The notes below the pieces were generated by a model. It saw only the letters and a list, made by a program, of their open reading frames with translations. It ran no database searches and had not been told where the DNA came from. A stretch of 36,555 bases of DNA from Patescibacteria group bacterium (GTDB lineage: Bacteria > Patescibacteriota > Patescibacteriia > Patescibacteriales > GWC2-42-12). A program made the position numbers and the translations under genes. The stretch spans positions 1 to 36,555 of the forward strand of contig JAQTVB010000011.1 of the NCBI GenBank assembly GCA_028707005.1. The letters are read 5' to 3'. This document shows, piece by piece, positions 1-7,084 of the stretch; the stretch's first letter is position 1; every line of letters begins with the position of its first letter.

Positions 1-88
1 AGCCGTGGCGGAATTCGTCGTGGAGCGTACGAAAAACTTTCACATCACCACGCGCTCCGCGCGTGCGCTTGTCTTTCATTCAGCGATT

Positions 89-116
89 TTGGAAAAAGGT
101 TCGAGTATGGTAAAAT
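89..116 (+). promoter_or_regulatory. Candidate promoter for tRNA-Val
   Basis: A -35-like TTGGAA (89-94) and a -10 TAAAAT (111-116) are separated by 16 bases and lie 17 bases before the tRNA. The stretch before it (1-88) is GC-rich and holds nothing I recognise. Confidence 0.5.
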
Positions 117-132
117 AAACGCACCAGGCTTG

Positions 133-204
133 GGACAGTTAGCTCAATGGTAGAGCACTGCGTTTACATCGCAGGGGTTGCAGGTTCGAGTCCTGCACTG
201 TTCA
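133..204 (+). tRNA. tRNA-Val (anticodon TAC)
   Basis: A complete cloverleaf is visible. The acceptor arms GGACAGT (133-139) and ACTGTTC (197-203) pair, with discriminator A204. The anticodon stem CTGCG/CGCAG encloses loop TTTACAT, giving anticodon TAC (valine). The T arm is GCAGG-TTCGAGT-CCTGC. The 3' CCA is not encoded and must be added after transcription. Confidence 0.95.
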
Positions 205-281
205 CTTAATACACCCTTTGGTGAAGGCGACCCCATTCTCTTATCCAGCGCCGAGGCCGGCACCGAGGAGCCACTGTCCAC

Positions 282-701
282 ATGCGATTTCTCTCAACTT
301 CCGAACAACAAACTTTCAGCTTCGCGAAAAAAATTTCAAAAAAATTAAACGGCGGCGAGATTATCGGCTTGGTTGGCGATTTGGGCGCGGGCAAAACCGT
401 TTTTACCAAAGGCCTGGCGCGCGGCTTAGGCGTAAAAAAAACGGTGATCAGCCCGACATTCGTTTTGATGCGCGTTTACTCCCTGAAGCGCGCTAATATC
501 AGATGGCTGCTGCACATAGACGCTTATCGGCTAAAATCGCCTAAAGACCTGCTCGCCATCGGCGCTGACGAATATTTTAACCGACCGGACGCCGTCACTG
601 TCATTGAATGGGCGGATAAAATAAAAAAAATCCTGCCCCGAAGAACAAGGTTAATCACCATCACGCACCGCAAAAACAAATCACGAATAATAAAAACGTA
701 A
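282..701 (+). CDS. tsaE: tRNA threonylcarbamoyladenosine biosynthesis ATPase TsaE
   Basis: TsaE is the ATPase that supports the TsaB-TsaD complex in making t6A37 on ANN-decoding tRNAs. The 139-residue protein has the family's normal size and motifs: Walker A GDLGAGKT (32-39), SPTF (57-60), HIDAYRL (78-84) and EWAD (109-112). The start MRFLSTSEQQ fits the usual N-terminus (a short strand, then the 'T..A..la..l..G' region). It follows tRNA-Val on the same strand. The stop codon (699-701) lies inside the stem of the downstream bidirectional terminator. Identification is firm. Confidence 0.95.
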   Translation: MRFLSTSEQQTFSFAKKISKKLNGGEIIGLVGDLGAGKTVFTKGLARGLGVKKTVISPTFVLMRVYSLKRANIRWLLHIDAYRLKSPKDLLAIGADEYFNRPDAVTVIEWADKIKKILPRRTRLITITHRKNKSRIIKT

Positions 702-737
702 AAACGCCCCGTCAATGCTGGGCGTTTTTACGTTTTT
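692..737. terminator. Bidirectional terminator shared by tsaE and lspA
   Basis: An 18-bp perfect stem (692-709 with 720-737) with a 10-base loop and A/T tracts at both ends, so it can terminate both convergent genes. The tsaE stop lies in the left arm. The lspA stop (714-712, minus strand) lies in the loop. Confidence 0.9.
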
Positions 738-1173
738 TATACGAAAATATTATTAAAAATATTACGCCCGCCACGATCATCGCGTCCGCCAAATTGAAAA
801 CGGTGAAATATTTTAAATCCAAATAATCAACCACAAAACCGAATTTCAGCCTGTCGTAAAGATTACTGCTGGCGCCCAGAACGATCAAGGCCAGCGGCGC
901 CAGCTTGGATGCTTCTTGCTTTCTTAAACAATCAAGACCCGCGGCCATGACTGAAAGAATTATCAGAAAAATCACAACTTCCAACAAACGGCCGCCGAGC
1001 GGCAAAGAAAAAGCGATATGATAATTCGGCTGATAACTGAATTTAAAAATTTCTCCGATCAGATTATGCCGCCGCCAAGCGTGGCTAACCGCCAAAATCT
1101 TTAAAAAACGGTCCAGACAGACAAAAAAAATGATAGCCAAAATCGCCATCATTTTTTTTATGCTTGTAAACAT
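712..1173 (-). CDS. lspA: Prolipoprotein signal peptidase (signal peptidase II)
   Basis: LspA is the aspartic membrane protease that removes signal peptides from lipid-modified prolipoproteins. It has 153 residues and four hydrophobic segments. The family blocks are present: NYHIAFSL (50-57, the NxGxAF-type box), GASSNLYDRL (100-109) and FVVDYLD, with the two expected catalytic aspartates at about D116 (VVDYLD) and D130 (FNLADAMI). The asparagine-rich GN of the third block is replaced by SSN, a mild divergence. It starts 8 bases after the stop of the zinc-finger gene, so the two are probably co-transcribed. Confidence 0.93.
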   Translation of the reverse strand: MFTSIKKMMAILAIIFFVCLDRFLKILAVSHAWRRHNLIGEIFKFSYQPNYHIAFSLPLGGRLLEVVIFLIILSVMAAGLDCLRKQEASKLAPLALIVLGASSNLYDRLKFGFVVDYLDLKYFTVFNLADAMIVAGVIFLIIFSYKKRKNAQH

Positions 1174-1181
1174 AGCTTGTT

Positions 1182-1553
1182 TTAAATCATTTTTTGCACT
1201 TTGGTTTTGCAGGAGATGCAGGTATTGGCCATCGGCCGGGCCAAAAGCCGCTTTTCGCCGATTTCTTTTTTACAATATTTACAAATGCCGTAAGCGCCTT
1301 GCTTAATCCTGCTTAAAGCGTTATCTATGTCGCGCAAAAGCTTCTCCAAAACTTTTTCGGTCGCCAAATTGGTGGTATACTCATCAATTTCTTGGACGTT
1401 TTCATCGTTCTTGTCCCCGTAATTGGGAAATTCGGTACGATGTTCGTCTTTCTCGTGCGTATCTTTTTTTGTAAAACTTTTTAAATCCGATTCCACTTGC
1501 CTTTTTCTGGCCAGCAGATCTTGCTTGATTTTTTCTATGATTTTCTTGTCCAT
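1182..1553 (-). CDS. DksA/TraR-family C4 zinc-finger protein
   Basis: This family binds the RNA polymerase secondary channel, and DksA works with ppGpp. The 123-residue protein has an N-terminal charged coiled-coil-like half (1-85) and a C-terminal zinc finger with Cys91, Cys94, Cys112 and Cys115 (CKYC...CISC). I chose the ATG at 1553 (MDKKIIEKIK). An upstream in-frame start would add 17 residues unlike the family. The DksA tip aspartates (DxxDxA) are not evident, so the functional subtype is uncertain. A structured, terminator-ended RNA lies 145 bases upstream on the same strand and might control this gene. Confidence 0.82.
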   Translation of the reverse strand: MDKKIIEKIKQDLLARKRQVESDLKSFTKKDTHEKDEHRTEFPNYGDKNDENVQEIDEYTTNLATEKVLEKLLRDIDNALSRIKQGAYGICKYCKKEIGEKRLLARPMANTCISCKTKVQKMI

Positions 1554-1698
1554 AATTATGTAAAATAACGAATCCAATATTTCGCCCGGATCAAACAACG
1601 CCAATCATGACAAAATGCTGAATTAATTTTGTTAGTTGATTAATATATAGTAAATATACAGCAAAAACGCTCATTTGGCAAGTCAGAAACGCTAGAAC

Positions 1699-1721
1699 AA
1701 AAAAGCGGCCCAGAACGGGCC
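1699..1721 (-). terminator. Terminator of the minus-strand RNA
   Basis: On the minus strand GGCCC-GTTCT-GGGCC is followed by a T run (plus-strand A run at 1699-1704). The 16-base string CCCAGAACGGGCCCCT covering it recurs exactly at 26891-26906. Confidence 0.75.
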
Positions 1722-1975
1722 CCTAATATAAAATTAATTTATAGGCCGAACTGAGCCGCATCCCCAAAGATTTATTTCTTCTCCATCCGGTGGATAGATA
1801 AGAAAATCCCTAGTCTTCGAGGTTGGAGCTTTTATTGTTCACTTGAAAAAAGCGATCTTCTACTGGCTATTGGTAAATCTCCATTGAGTGATCCATGAAG
1901 ATCTACCTATATTTTGTTTTTGTTTTCTCATTGCCATGTGAACTCTGGCAGATAAGCTAGTAGAAAATTAAAAAT
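1699..1975 (-). ncRNA. Structured minus-strand RNA, novel sRNA or leader
   Basis: No protein gene fits here, but the minus strand folds well. A 9-position outer helix (1955-1963 with 1860-1868, one mismatch) encloses a hairpin at 1932-1950 and a 13-bp hairpin (1895-1907 with 1872-1884). A further long hairpin is at 1774-1807 and a terminator follows at 1699-1721. The helices contain G-U pairs that would be A-C mismatches if read from the plus strand, which fixes the strand. The 5' end is not defined. It does not match the tmRNA, RNase P, SRP or T-box signatures I know. Alternatives are a stand-alone sRNA or an attenuator ahead of the DksA-like gene. Confidence 0.6.
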
Positions 1976-2019
1976 ATCCCCCAAAATCATGTTTCGGAAA
2001 TATTTTCACAGATGTGTTG

Positions 2020-2200
2020 TAAATGACCTAATTTAAATATACCACTAAAAAATAAAAAAGTCAATAATTAGCTCTATTTATAAAAAATCGCTAATATTTA
2101 ATAATTTAAAAGAAAAATAATTAAAATATAAAACTTAAGTCTAGATATATGTGGACTTAAGTCAATATCTTATCCACATAATCCACTAGTTATCCACAGT
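2020..2200. other. AT-rich segment with two perfect DnaA boxes
   Basis: About 110 bases of nearly pure A/T (2030-2140) are followed by two exact TTATCCACA boxes at 2170-2178 and 2190-2198, spaced 20 bases (two helical turns). A weaker relative lies between them. The layout resembles an unwinding element plus DnaA sites, but dnaA itself is 13 kb away, so this may be a secondary DnaA-binding or titration site. Confidence 0.5.
2133..2162. repeat. GGACTTAAGT palindrome, copy a
   Basis: Arms 2133-2143 and 2152-2162 pair over 11 positions (one T-G pair on the plus strand). It belongs to the family also found at 2205, 19815, 21377 and 21427. Confidence 0.7.
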
Positions 2201-2204
2201 TTTC

Positions 2205-2242
2205 AATAACTTAAGTCCACATGAACGTGGACTTAAGTTATT
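2205..2242. repeat. GTCCAC/GTGGAC palindrome, copy b
   Basis: A perfect 16-bp inverted repeat (2205-2220 with 2227-2242) with a 6-base loop, followed by a short T run. The two DnaA boxes sit between copies a and b. A half-site AAAGTCCACA follows at 2277-2286. Confidence 0.8.
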
Positions 2243-2308
2243 TTTGAACTTTCACCGGTTATTATCTGTAAAAAGTAAAGTCCACATTATCCTAGACAGA
2301 AAGTCTTG

Positions 2309-2380
2309 AGGCCAGGATGGGAATTGAACCCATGTATAAGAGTTTTGCAGACTCTCGCCTTACCGCTTGGCTACCTGGCC
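2309..2380 (-). tRNA. tRNA-Cys (anticodon GCA)
   Basis: On the minus strand the acceptor arms GGCCAGG and CCTGGCC pair. The anticodon stem AGAGT/ACTCT encloses loop CTGCAAA, giving anticodon GCA (cysteine). The T arm is ATGGG-TTCAATT-CCCAT. The discriminator is U as expected for tRNA-Cys. CCA is not encoded. Confidence 0.96.
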
Positions 2381-2395
2381 TGGTTGTATTTATTC

Positions 2396-2424
2396 AATAT
2401 ATCAAAATACACTCTTTAAAACAA
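2396..2424 (-). promoter_or_regulatory. Promoter of tRNA-Cys
   Basis: The minus strand reads TTGTTT, 17 bases, TATATT. The -10 ends 16 bases before the tRNA. Confidence 0.6.
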
Positions 2425-2442
2425 GCAAAAACCCATAATAAA

Positions 2443-2460
2443 ACACCCTTTTCGGGGTGT
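2443..2460 (-). terminator. Terminator of the 3D-domain gene
   Basis: A 6-bp hairpin (ACACCC...GGGTGT) followed on the minus strand by TTTTATT, 36 bases downstream of the stop at 2496. Confidence 0.7.
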
Positions 2461-2495
2461 ATTTCATAGATAACCTATGAACTTCTAATTTTGAT

Positions 2496-3047
2496 TTACT
2501 CTAACACCTCTATCTTAGCCAATTTCACTCCAAAATTTACCGCGTCAGGCCTTTCTATCATCCAAACGTCAACCCTATAAGAAAATCTTCTGTTCATCCT
2601 GTCTCGCACGGTAAAAACTCTATCGCCGAATAACTCCGGAATCTTGACTTTTGAGCCAAAAGGCAAAAAATTAGCCGCGATCGTGTCTTCAACCCCGTAG
2701 TCGCAGACATTAAAATTATTAGCCGTAATACAGGGAGAATTATCGGTTTGCCCAACATCTGAATTATAGGCGGTAACCACAGTATACTTTGACCATTTTA
2801 TGTCCACATCATCGTTTTTTGGCAATTTCCCGTTAAACTCCATGGTTTGCTGATCAATCTCGCCCGCTGAAACCGTGATATCCGCTTGATTTTGGCTAAG
2901 ATAAAAAGTTTTCATGGTTTGGTCGGCTAAAGCCGGCGCCGGAAACAGAAAAAAATCAAAAAATAAAATCGCTACCAAAATCATTACTATTTTTTTGGCT
3001 TGTTTTAGAGAAATGAGTTTTTTATGGTTTTTTCTCAGCGCTTCCAT
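2496..3047 (-). CDS. Secreted 3D-domain (RlpA/MltA-type barrel) protein
   Basis: A 183-residue exported protein. The N-terminus is basic and then hydrophobic (about 20-41), ending in ALA, a likely signal peptide cleavage site or a membrane anchor. The C-terminal half (about 88-183) carries the double-psi beta-barrel '3D' pattern with TAYNS near its start, FLPFGSKVKIPE, the motif FTVRDRMN and RVDVWM, where three conserved aspartates give the domain its name. Such domains occur in peptidoglycan-cleaving enzymes (MltA, YocH, Rpf relatives), so a wall-remodelling role is likely but not proven. Two cysteines (PCITANNFNVCDY) could form a disulfide. It is a single-gene unit with its own terminator. 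Confidence 0.82.
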   Translation of the reverse strand: MEALRKNHKKLISLKQAKKIVMILVAILFFDFFLFPAPALADQTMKTFYLSQNQADITVSAGEIDQQTMEFNGKLPKNDDVDIKWSKYTVVTAYNSDVGQTDNSPCITANNFNVCDYGVEDTIAANFLPFGSKVKIPELFGDRVFTVRDRMNRRFSYRVDVWMIERPDAVNFGVKLAKIEVLE

Positions 3048-3074
3048 GGTATTTAATGAATAATTTCTTATATA

Positions 3075-3116
3075 AAAATCCCTATCCTTCCTTGTAAGGT
3101 TATAGATAGGGATTTT
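3075..3116. terminator. Hairpin in the leader of the 3D-domain gene
   Basis: Twelve-base arms (3075-3086 with 3105-3116) with T runs on both sides. On the minus strand it lies only 28 bases before the 3D gene start, with an upstream TTGACT (3161-3156). It may be an attenuator, or a terminator for plus-strand transcription. Confidence 0.5.
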
Positions 3117-3175
3117 CTTGTCTTATAATATCAGCTTATCATAGTTTATTTCTAAAGTCAACACAGTAATACAAT

Positions 3176-3208
3176 AAAGGCGGAGGTCCCAAGCGACTCT
3201 CCGCCTTT
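3176..3208 (-). terminator. Terminator of the pilin-like operon
   Basis: A perfect 10-bp stem (AAAGGCGGAG/CTCCGCCTTT) with a 13-base loop, 22 bases after the stop of the last pilin-like gene. T-rich sequence follows on the minus strand. Confidence 0.8.
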
Positions 3209-3229
3209 AAATATGGAAGGTTTTATTAA

Positions 3230-3655
3230 TTATGGATTACCGTCAACTACGCCGCTCTCTCCTCCCGGCAAACTGCTAAACACAAAATAAGTGATTGAAT
3301 AAGCCGCCACGATTATTATCAAGCCAATCACCGCTCTGGTTAAAGTATTTTTCGCCAAAGACACTTTTTCTTCATCGCCTCCGGCGGTCATCAAGCTGAA
3401 GCCGGCATAGATGATTAAAACGATAAAAATTATCCCCAATAAACCTAAAAAAGCGCTCACCGCGTATCTGATTATGTCGGGCAAACCGGTTGAGCCGGCG
3501 GTCGGAACTTCGCCCCAGGCTTTATTGCCCGCCGAGTCCATTTGATTATACAAGTCGTTTTTAGTGCCGGCTTGGCCAGGCGATAAAAAAAATAAAAAAC
3601 TAAAAACAATGATTAATAAACCGCTTACCGTGAATTTAAAATATTTTGTAAACAT
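3230..3655 (-). CDS. T4SS pilin-like small membrane protein, copy 1
   Basis: Member of the CPR family resembling VirB2/TrbC pilins (T4SS_pilin). The members of this array share a signal peptide, a variable exported stretch, a first membrane helix, a short loop with G(D/N)E(E/D)KV..AK and a second membrane helix. Here there are 141 residues, a signal peptide ending near residue 29 (GQA), helices at about 66-86 and 106-126, and the loop AGGDEEKV at 91-98. It lacks the Trp of the usual (N/K)WM before the loop (FSLM instead), which sets it apart. It is last in the array and ends in a Gly-rich tail. VirB2-type pilins polymerise into conjugative pili. Here the role is inferred only. Confidence 0.75.
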   Translation of the reverse strand: MFTKYFKFTVSGLLIIVFSFLFFLSPGQAGTKNDLYNQMDSAGNKAWGEVPTAGSTGLPDIIRYAVSAFLGLLGIIFIVLIIYAGFSLMTAGGDEEKVSLAKNTLTRAVIGLIIIVAAYSITYFVFSSLPGGESGVVDGNP

Positions 3656-3689
3656 ATTTAAAGCTCCCCTGATTCAATGATTAAAATTT

Positions 3690-4097
3690 TTATTTCATGA
3701 TATTTGTTCCCGCGAGCAAACTGCCAAACACCCAATAGCTTATGGCGTAAGCGCCGATCGTCACGATCAAACCGATGACCGCGCGCTGAATCGTATCTTT
3801 GGCTTTAGTTACCTTTTCCTCATCGCCCTGGGCGACCATCCAGTTATAGCCGGCGTAAATTATATAAACTAAAAATAATACTCCCAAAAGTCCCAGGAAA
3901 GCCTGAATGATAATGCCTACAATACCGGCTAGATCGTTTGAACCGGTAGTGATATTCTGATAAGGCGCGTTAGACAAGCCGGCGCCGACCTTGTTTAAAC
4001 TGTCGCTGGCCGAACTGGCAGCTAAAACCAGAGATGGCAGAACCAACAGCGCCATCAAACAGACAAAAACTAAGACATGTTTTAATATTTTTTTCAT
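3690..4097 (-). CDS. T4SS pilin-like small membrane protein, copy 2
   Basis: A 135-residue paralogue from the ATG at 4097, which has GCAGGA just upstream. An in-frame GTG at 4115 is less likely. The signal peptide ends at VLAA (about 26). The first helix is followed by YAGYNWMVAQGDEEKV, then KAKDTIQRAVIGL and the second helix. It is closest to copies 3 and 4, sharing the YNWM.AQG loop. Its start overlaps no neighbour, and 34 bases separate it from copy 1. Confidence 0.75.
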   Translation of the reverse strand: MKKILKHVLVFVCLMALLVLPSLVLAASSASDSLNKVGAGLSNAPYQNITTGSNDLAGIVGIIIQAFLGLLGVLFLVYIIYAGYNWMVAQGDEEKVTKAKDTIQRAVIGLIVTIGAYAISYWVFGSLLAGTNIMK

Positions 4098-4124
4098 ACA
4101 TCCTGCGTTCTGCACTGTTTAATA

Positions 4125-4583
4125 TTAAGATTGATATACGTTCAGCTGCCCGCTGTCGCTCACGCTTTTCAAGGTTCCCGCTTCTATCCTGGACATAACA
4201 AAAACGCTGATCGCGTAAGCGGCAACTATAATGATCACGCCTACTATGGCCCGCTTAATCGTGTCTTTGGCTTTTTGCACCTTCTCCTCTTCCCCCTCGG
4301 CCGTAAGCCAATTATAACCGGCAAACAATATATAGGCTAGAAGCAAAACCCCGATCACGCTTAAGAATATATTAATCACGGTCTGAACCAAGGTGAGAGC
4401 GCTGTCGGCCGTGCTTGTTTCATAACCGGCGGTATTAGCCAAACCCTGCGTGCCGTTATTCATATTGGTTGTCGTGTTGCTGTTTAAAAACTTGCCAGCG
4501 CTTGCCGGACCGGCCATAAGCGCCATGGCCAGTAAAAAAGTCGCGGTGAAAAATTGAACGCCAATAAACAATCTCCTCGTCAT
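4125..4583 (-). CDS. T4SS pilin-like small membrane protein, copy 3
   Basis: A 152-residue paralogue. The signal peptide ends with PASAG (about 30), followed by an Asn/Thr-rich exported stretch (NSNTTTNMNNGTQ) longer than in its neighbours. Helices flank FAGYNWLTAEGEEEKV, with KAKDTIKRAIVGV following. The C-terminus extends by about 20 polar residues past the second helix. It begins 4 bases after copy 4's stop, which implies one transcript. Confidence 0.75.
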   Translation of the reverse strand: MTRRLFIGVQFFTATFLLAMALMAGPASAGKFLNSNTTTNMNNGTQGLANTAGYETSTADSALTLVQTVINIFLSVIGVLLLAYILFAGYNWLTAEGEEEKVQKAKDTIKRAIVGVIIIVAAYAISVFVMSRIEAGTLKSVSDSGQLNVYQS

Positions 4584-4587
4584 AATT

Positions 4588-4968
4588 TTATTTTAATAAC
4601 TTTTCAAAAAGAAACGCCCAAGAGGCATAAGCCCCGACTATAATAATTATGCCGATAATGGTTTGGATGATAATACTCTTGGCTTTGCCTACTTTTTCCT
4701 CATCGCCTTGCGCCGTCATCCAGTTATAGCCGGCAAAAAGCATCAGCCCCAAAAAAACTATGCCGATCAAACCCAGGGCGATGCCGACCACATTGCCAAC
4801 AATGCTTACCAGCGTGTCATTATTGGCCTGCGCGTAGGGTCCGGTGCTGGCCGCCACATTATCTAATACATTAAGCGGCGGATTATTGCCGGCCAAAACC
4901 AATTGCGGCAACAATAATAAAACGACTAAACAGACAGATAACATTATTTTTTTGCTAGTTTCTAACAT
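4588..4968 (-). CDS. T4SS pilin-like small membrane protein, copy 4
   Basis: At 126 residues this is the shortest paralogue. The signal peptide ends at VLAG (about 27). The loop is FAGYNWMTAQGDEEKV, then GKAKSIIIQTIIGI and a second helix ending almost at the C-terminus (FEKLLK). The variable exported part is correspondingly short. Confidence 0.75.
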   Translation of the reverse strand: MLETSKKIMLSVCLVVLLLLPQLVLAGNNPPLNVLDNVAASTGPYAQANNDTLVSIVGNVVGIALGLIGIVFLGLMLFAGYNWMTAQGDEEKVGKAKSIIIQTIIGIIIIVGAYASWAFLFEKLLK

Positions 4969-4994
4969 TTTATTGCATTTTTTGAATTAGCCGA

Positions 4995-5498
4995 TTATTT
5001 AAAAACTAGGCCGCCAATGGCTGCCACGACAAACCGAACAATCGCGTAAGCGGCTAAAACAACAACTATCCCGATAATAGCATTAATAAGAGTTTTTTTG
5101 GCTTTTTCCACCGTCTCTTCATTGCCCCCGGCCATCATCCAGCTATAACCGCCGTAAATCGCCAAAATCAAGAAAATCACGCCCATTAACTCAAGCACCA
5201 TGGTAATGACCTTGCTGATGATAGTGGGGAAAGAAGCCGAGGTATTATAGCCGGATCCCTGGACGGCCACGGCGTTAAGCGGCATATTGGCTCCGGTATC
5301 AAAGGCGTTGCCTATGCCAGTGGCTGATTGATTTGTCGCGCTACTACCGGCGGAAGTCCCTGCCGCGGCCGCGTCAGGATTAGGATAAGTATACGTGTCA
5401 TAAGCCAAAGCCGGAGTCATGAAAAACACCAGTAAAACAGGTAGAAAAAATAAAGAAAAAATCGGCTTAAATCCCTTTATTTTGCAACAAATTCCCAT
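4995..5498 (-). CDS. T4SS pilin-like small membrane protein, copy 5
   Basis: A 167-residue paralogue, the longest. The signal peptide ends near ALA (about 32), then comes a 60-residue Ala/Gly/Ser/Thr-rich exported segment. The helices flank YGGYSWMMAGGNEETV, then EKAKKTLINAIIGI. Its ATG lies inside the 3' end of copy 6 (22-base overlap in another frame), which suggests translational coupling. Confidence 0.75.
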   Translation of the reverse strand: MGICCKIKGFKPIFSLFFLPVLLVFFMTPALAYDTYTYPNPDAAAAGTSAGSSATNQSATGIGNAFDTGANMPLNAVAVQGSGYNTSASFPTIISKVITMVLELMGVIFLILAIYGGYSWMMAGGNEETVEKAKKTLINAIIGIVVVLAAYAIVRFVVAAIGGLVFK

Positions 5499-5860
5499 AA
5501 AGGTATGATTAATTTTGAAATCGCAAAAGCGGAAAACACAACTACAATAGCAATTAAAGTATTAATAATAATAGTCTTGGCTTTCTCTACCTGCTCCTCA
5601 TTGCCCCGCGCCATCATCCAGGTAAACCCGCCGTAAAGAATGATAATGGTCGCAATCACGCCCATCATCATGGGAGTTAAAAAACTGCCTAGTAATTTCA
5701 CTAAAAAATTCCCCGGATTAGTAACCGCCGCATAGCCCATGCCGGTCTCGCCGGCATTCTTTAAACCGTTGTCAAAACTAGAGCTGGCCAAAACCGATCC
5801 AGCTTGAATAACCAAGACTGAAAGAACTAGCAGTATGAAAAATATATATAAAATTCTCAT
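5477..5860 (-). CDS. T4SS pilin-like small membrane protein, copy 6
   Basis: A 127-residue paralogue. The signal peptide ends at VLAS (about 25). The loop is YGGFTWMMARGNEEQV, then EKAKTIIINTLIAI. It overlaps copy 5 at its 3' end. Confidence 0.75.
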   Translation of the reverse strand: MRILYIFFILLVLSVLVIQAGSVLASSSFDNGLKNAGETGMGYAAVTNPGNFLVKLLGSFLTPMMMGVIATIIILYGGFTWMMARGNEEQVEKAKTIIINTLIAIVVVFSAFAISKLIIPLWEFVAK

Positions 5861-5916
5861 AAACAGCGCTGTTATTCGCTCGCCCTTCCAGGAGTCTTCC
5901 CTGTTTATTAAATAAC

Positions 5917-6318
5917 CTACTTAGTCGCGTTAGTTATAATTTCAGCTATCACCTTGGTAATCGCGTAAGCGCCTAAAATTACTATCAAACCCAAAACCGC
6001 GCCGAAGATTGTTTCCTTGGCTGTTTTAATTTCTTCTTCATTGCCCTTGGCCAGCATCCAGCCGAAGCCGGCCCATAAAATCAAACAGAAAAAAACCACG
6101 CCCACAAAAGCTAAAATCGCGCCCACGACCTTGCCGATAATCATGGGCAGATCGGTTTGCGTGGATTTCACCCCGCCGGCGTTGGCCGTGGTATTTAAGT
6201 TGGTAAGCGCATTATTAATCCCGGTCGTATCAGCCAAAGCCGCCGGCGCCACCATGAAAAACGAAAAGGCCATTGCCAAGCAGGCAAATATTATGATGGA
6301 TTTTGAGGATAAAGGCAT
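5917..6318 (-). CDS. T4SS pilin-like small membrane protein, copy 7
   Basis: A 133-residue paralogue counted from the ATG at 6318 (MPLSSKSIII), which gives a proper signal peptide ending at ALAD (about 30). An upstream GTG at 6363 would put 15 charged residues ahead of it. The helices flank WAGFGWMLAKGNEEEI and KTAKETIFGAVLGL. Position 6 of the loop motif is Ile instead of Val. Confidence 0.75.
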   Translation of the reverse strand: MPLSSKSIIIFACLAMAFSFFMVAPAALADTTGINNALTNLNTTANAGGVKSTQTDLPMIIGKVVGAILAFVGVVFFCLILWAGFGWMLAKGNEEEIKTAKETIFGAVLGLIVILGAYAITKVIAEIITNATK

Positions 6319-6417
6319 AAATAAATTTTCAATAAAAAATTCTCTATCCGCTACTCTGCCCACGAACCCTTGCTCCTGCGCAGAGTGGCGGCTCCCAAAA
6401 TAATTGAGAGCGCGCTT

Positions 6418-6439
6418 TTTTTAATACCGGTATTAAAAA
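6418..6439. repeat. TTAATACCGGTATTAA palindrome, copy 1
   Basis: A perfect self-complementary 22-bp palindrome with no loop, just after the stop of pilin copy 8. The same core recurs at 7063-7078 after copy 9, so it was duplicated together with the gene. It could be a protein-binding site or a weak terminator. Confidence 0.7.
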
Positions 6440-6441
6440 TA

Positions 6442-6864
6442 CTAGGTAGTAGGAGGAATGCCCGTAGCAGTAAGCAGATTGTCTATAACAAACGTCGCGA
6501 TGCCCCAGGAGGCTAATATAATCACCAAACCGACGACTCCGGCAATAATGAGCTTCTTGGCTTCACCAACCTTGTCTTCGTTTCCTCCGCCAGTCATCCA
6601 TTTAAAGCCGCCCAATAAAATGATTACCACCGCGATGATGCCCAAAAAGCCCAAAATCACGTTAATAACCGAAGCGGCGATGGCGCGCGGATCTCTATTG
6701 CCCAAACCAATCGTATTTCCTATGCTGTTTACGTCCGCATTATTCGCGGCCTCTCCCCAGCCCGTGGTTACCGCCTGAACCGGCAAAGCCACTGCAAAAA
6801 CCGGCGTAAGCATAAACAAAGCCATGGCCAAGACCACGATTTTCTTCAACAATTTTTCTTTCAT
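6442..6864 (-). CDS. T4SS pilin-like small membrane protein, copy 8
   Basis: A 140-residue paralogue with an excellent ribosome-binding site (AGGAGGTG, 4 bases before ATG), rare in this window and a sign of strong expression. The signal peptide is followed by a short exported segment. From DPRAIAAS to the end it is almost identical to copy 9, and the DNA match extends into the upstream region and the downstream palindrome. The loop is GGFKWMTGGGNEDKV. The first two genes of the array are therefore a recent tandem duplication. Confidence 0.78.
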   Translation of the reverse strand: MKEKLLKKIVVLAMALFMLTPVFAVALPVQAVTTGWGEAANNADVNSIGNTIGLGNRDPRAIAASVINVILGFLGIIAVVIILLGGFKWMTGGGNEDKVGEAKKLIIAGVVGLVIILASWGIATFVIDNLLTATGIPPTT

Positions 6865-7027
6865 TTTTCACCTCCTGTCTGTACAAACACTAATCCGAAC
6901 GAATGGAAATTCATATAATTAATCCGGTTCATTATTAGTGTTATTAAATAATAAAGCATTAATGTCAAATTATAAAATTTCTCCGCTGCTCTGCGCGCAA
7001 ATCTAAATTTATATTCAGGGCAGCGGT

Positions 7028-7050
7028 CCCCCACCGCATTGCGGTGGGGG
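7028..7050. terminator. GC-rich hairpin downstream of pilin copy 9
   Basis: A perfect 10-bp stem CCCCCACCGC/GCGGTGGGGG with a 3-base loop. On the minus strand it lies just past the stop of copy 9 but lacks a following T run there, while on the plus strand CTTTTTC follows. It may pause transcription or stabilise the 3' end, so that copy 9 is expressed more than the distal genes. Confidence 0.5.
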
Positions 7051-7062
7051 ACAAGCTTTTTC

Positions 7063-7078
7063 TTAATACCGGTATTAA
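7063..7078. repeat. TTAATACCGGTATTAA palindrome, copy 2
   Basis: Exact second copy of the 16-base palindrome at 6421-6436, again a few bases after a pilin stop codon. Confidence 0.7.
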
Positions 7079-7084
7079 AAAATA

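Noticed and set aside
1699-1975. tmRNA or T-box leader
   Set aside because: There is no tRNA-like ends pair, no tag reading frame ending in Ala-Ala-stop and no T-box core sequence.
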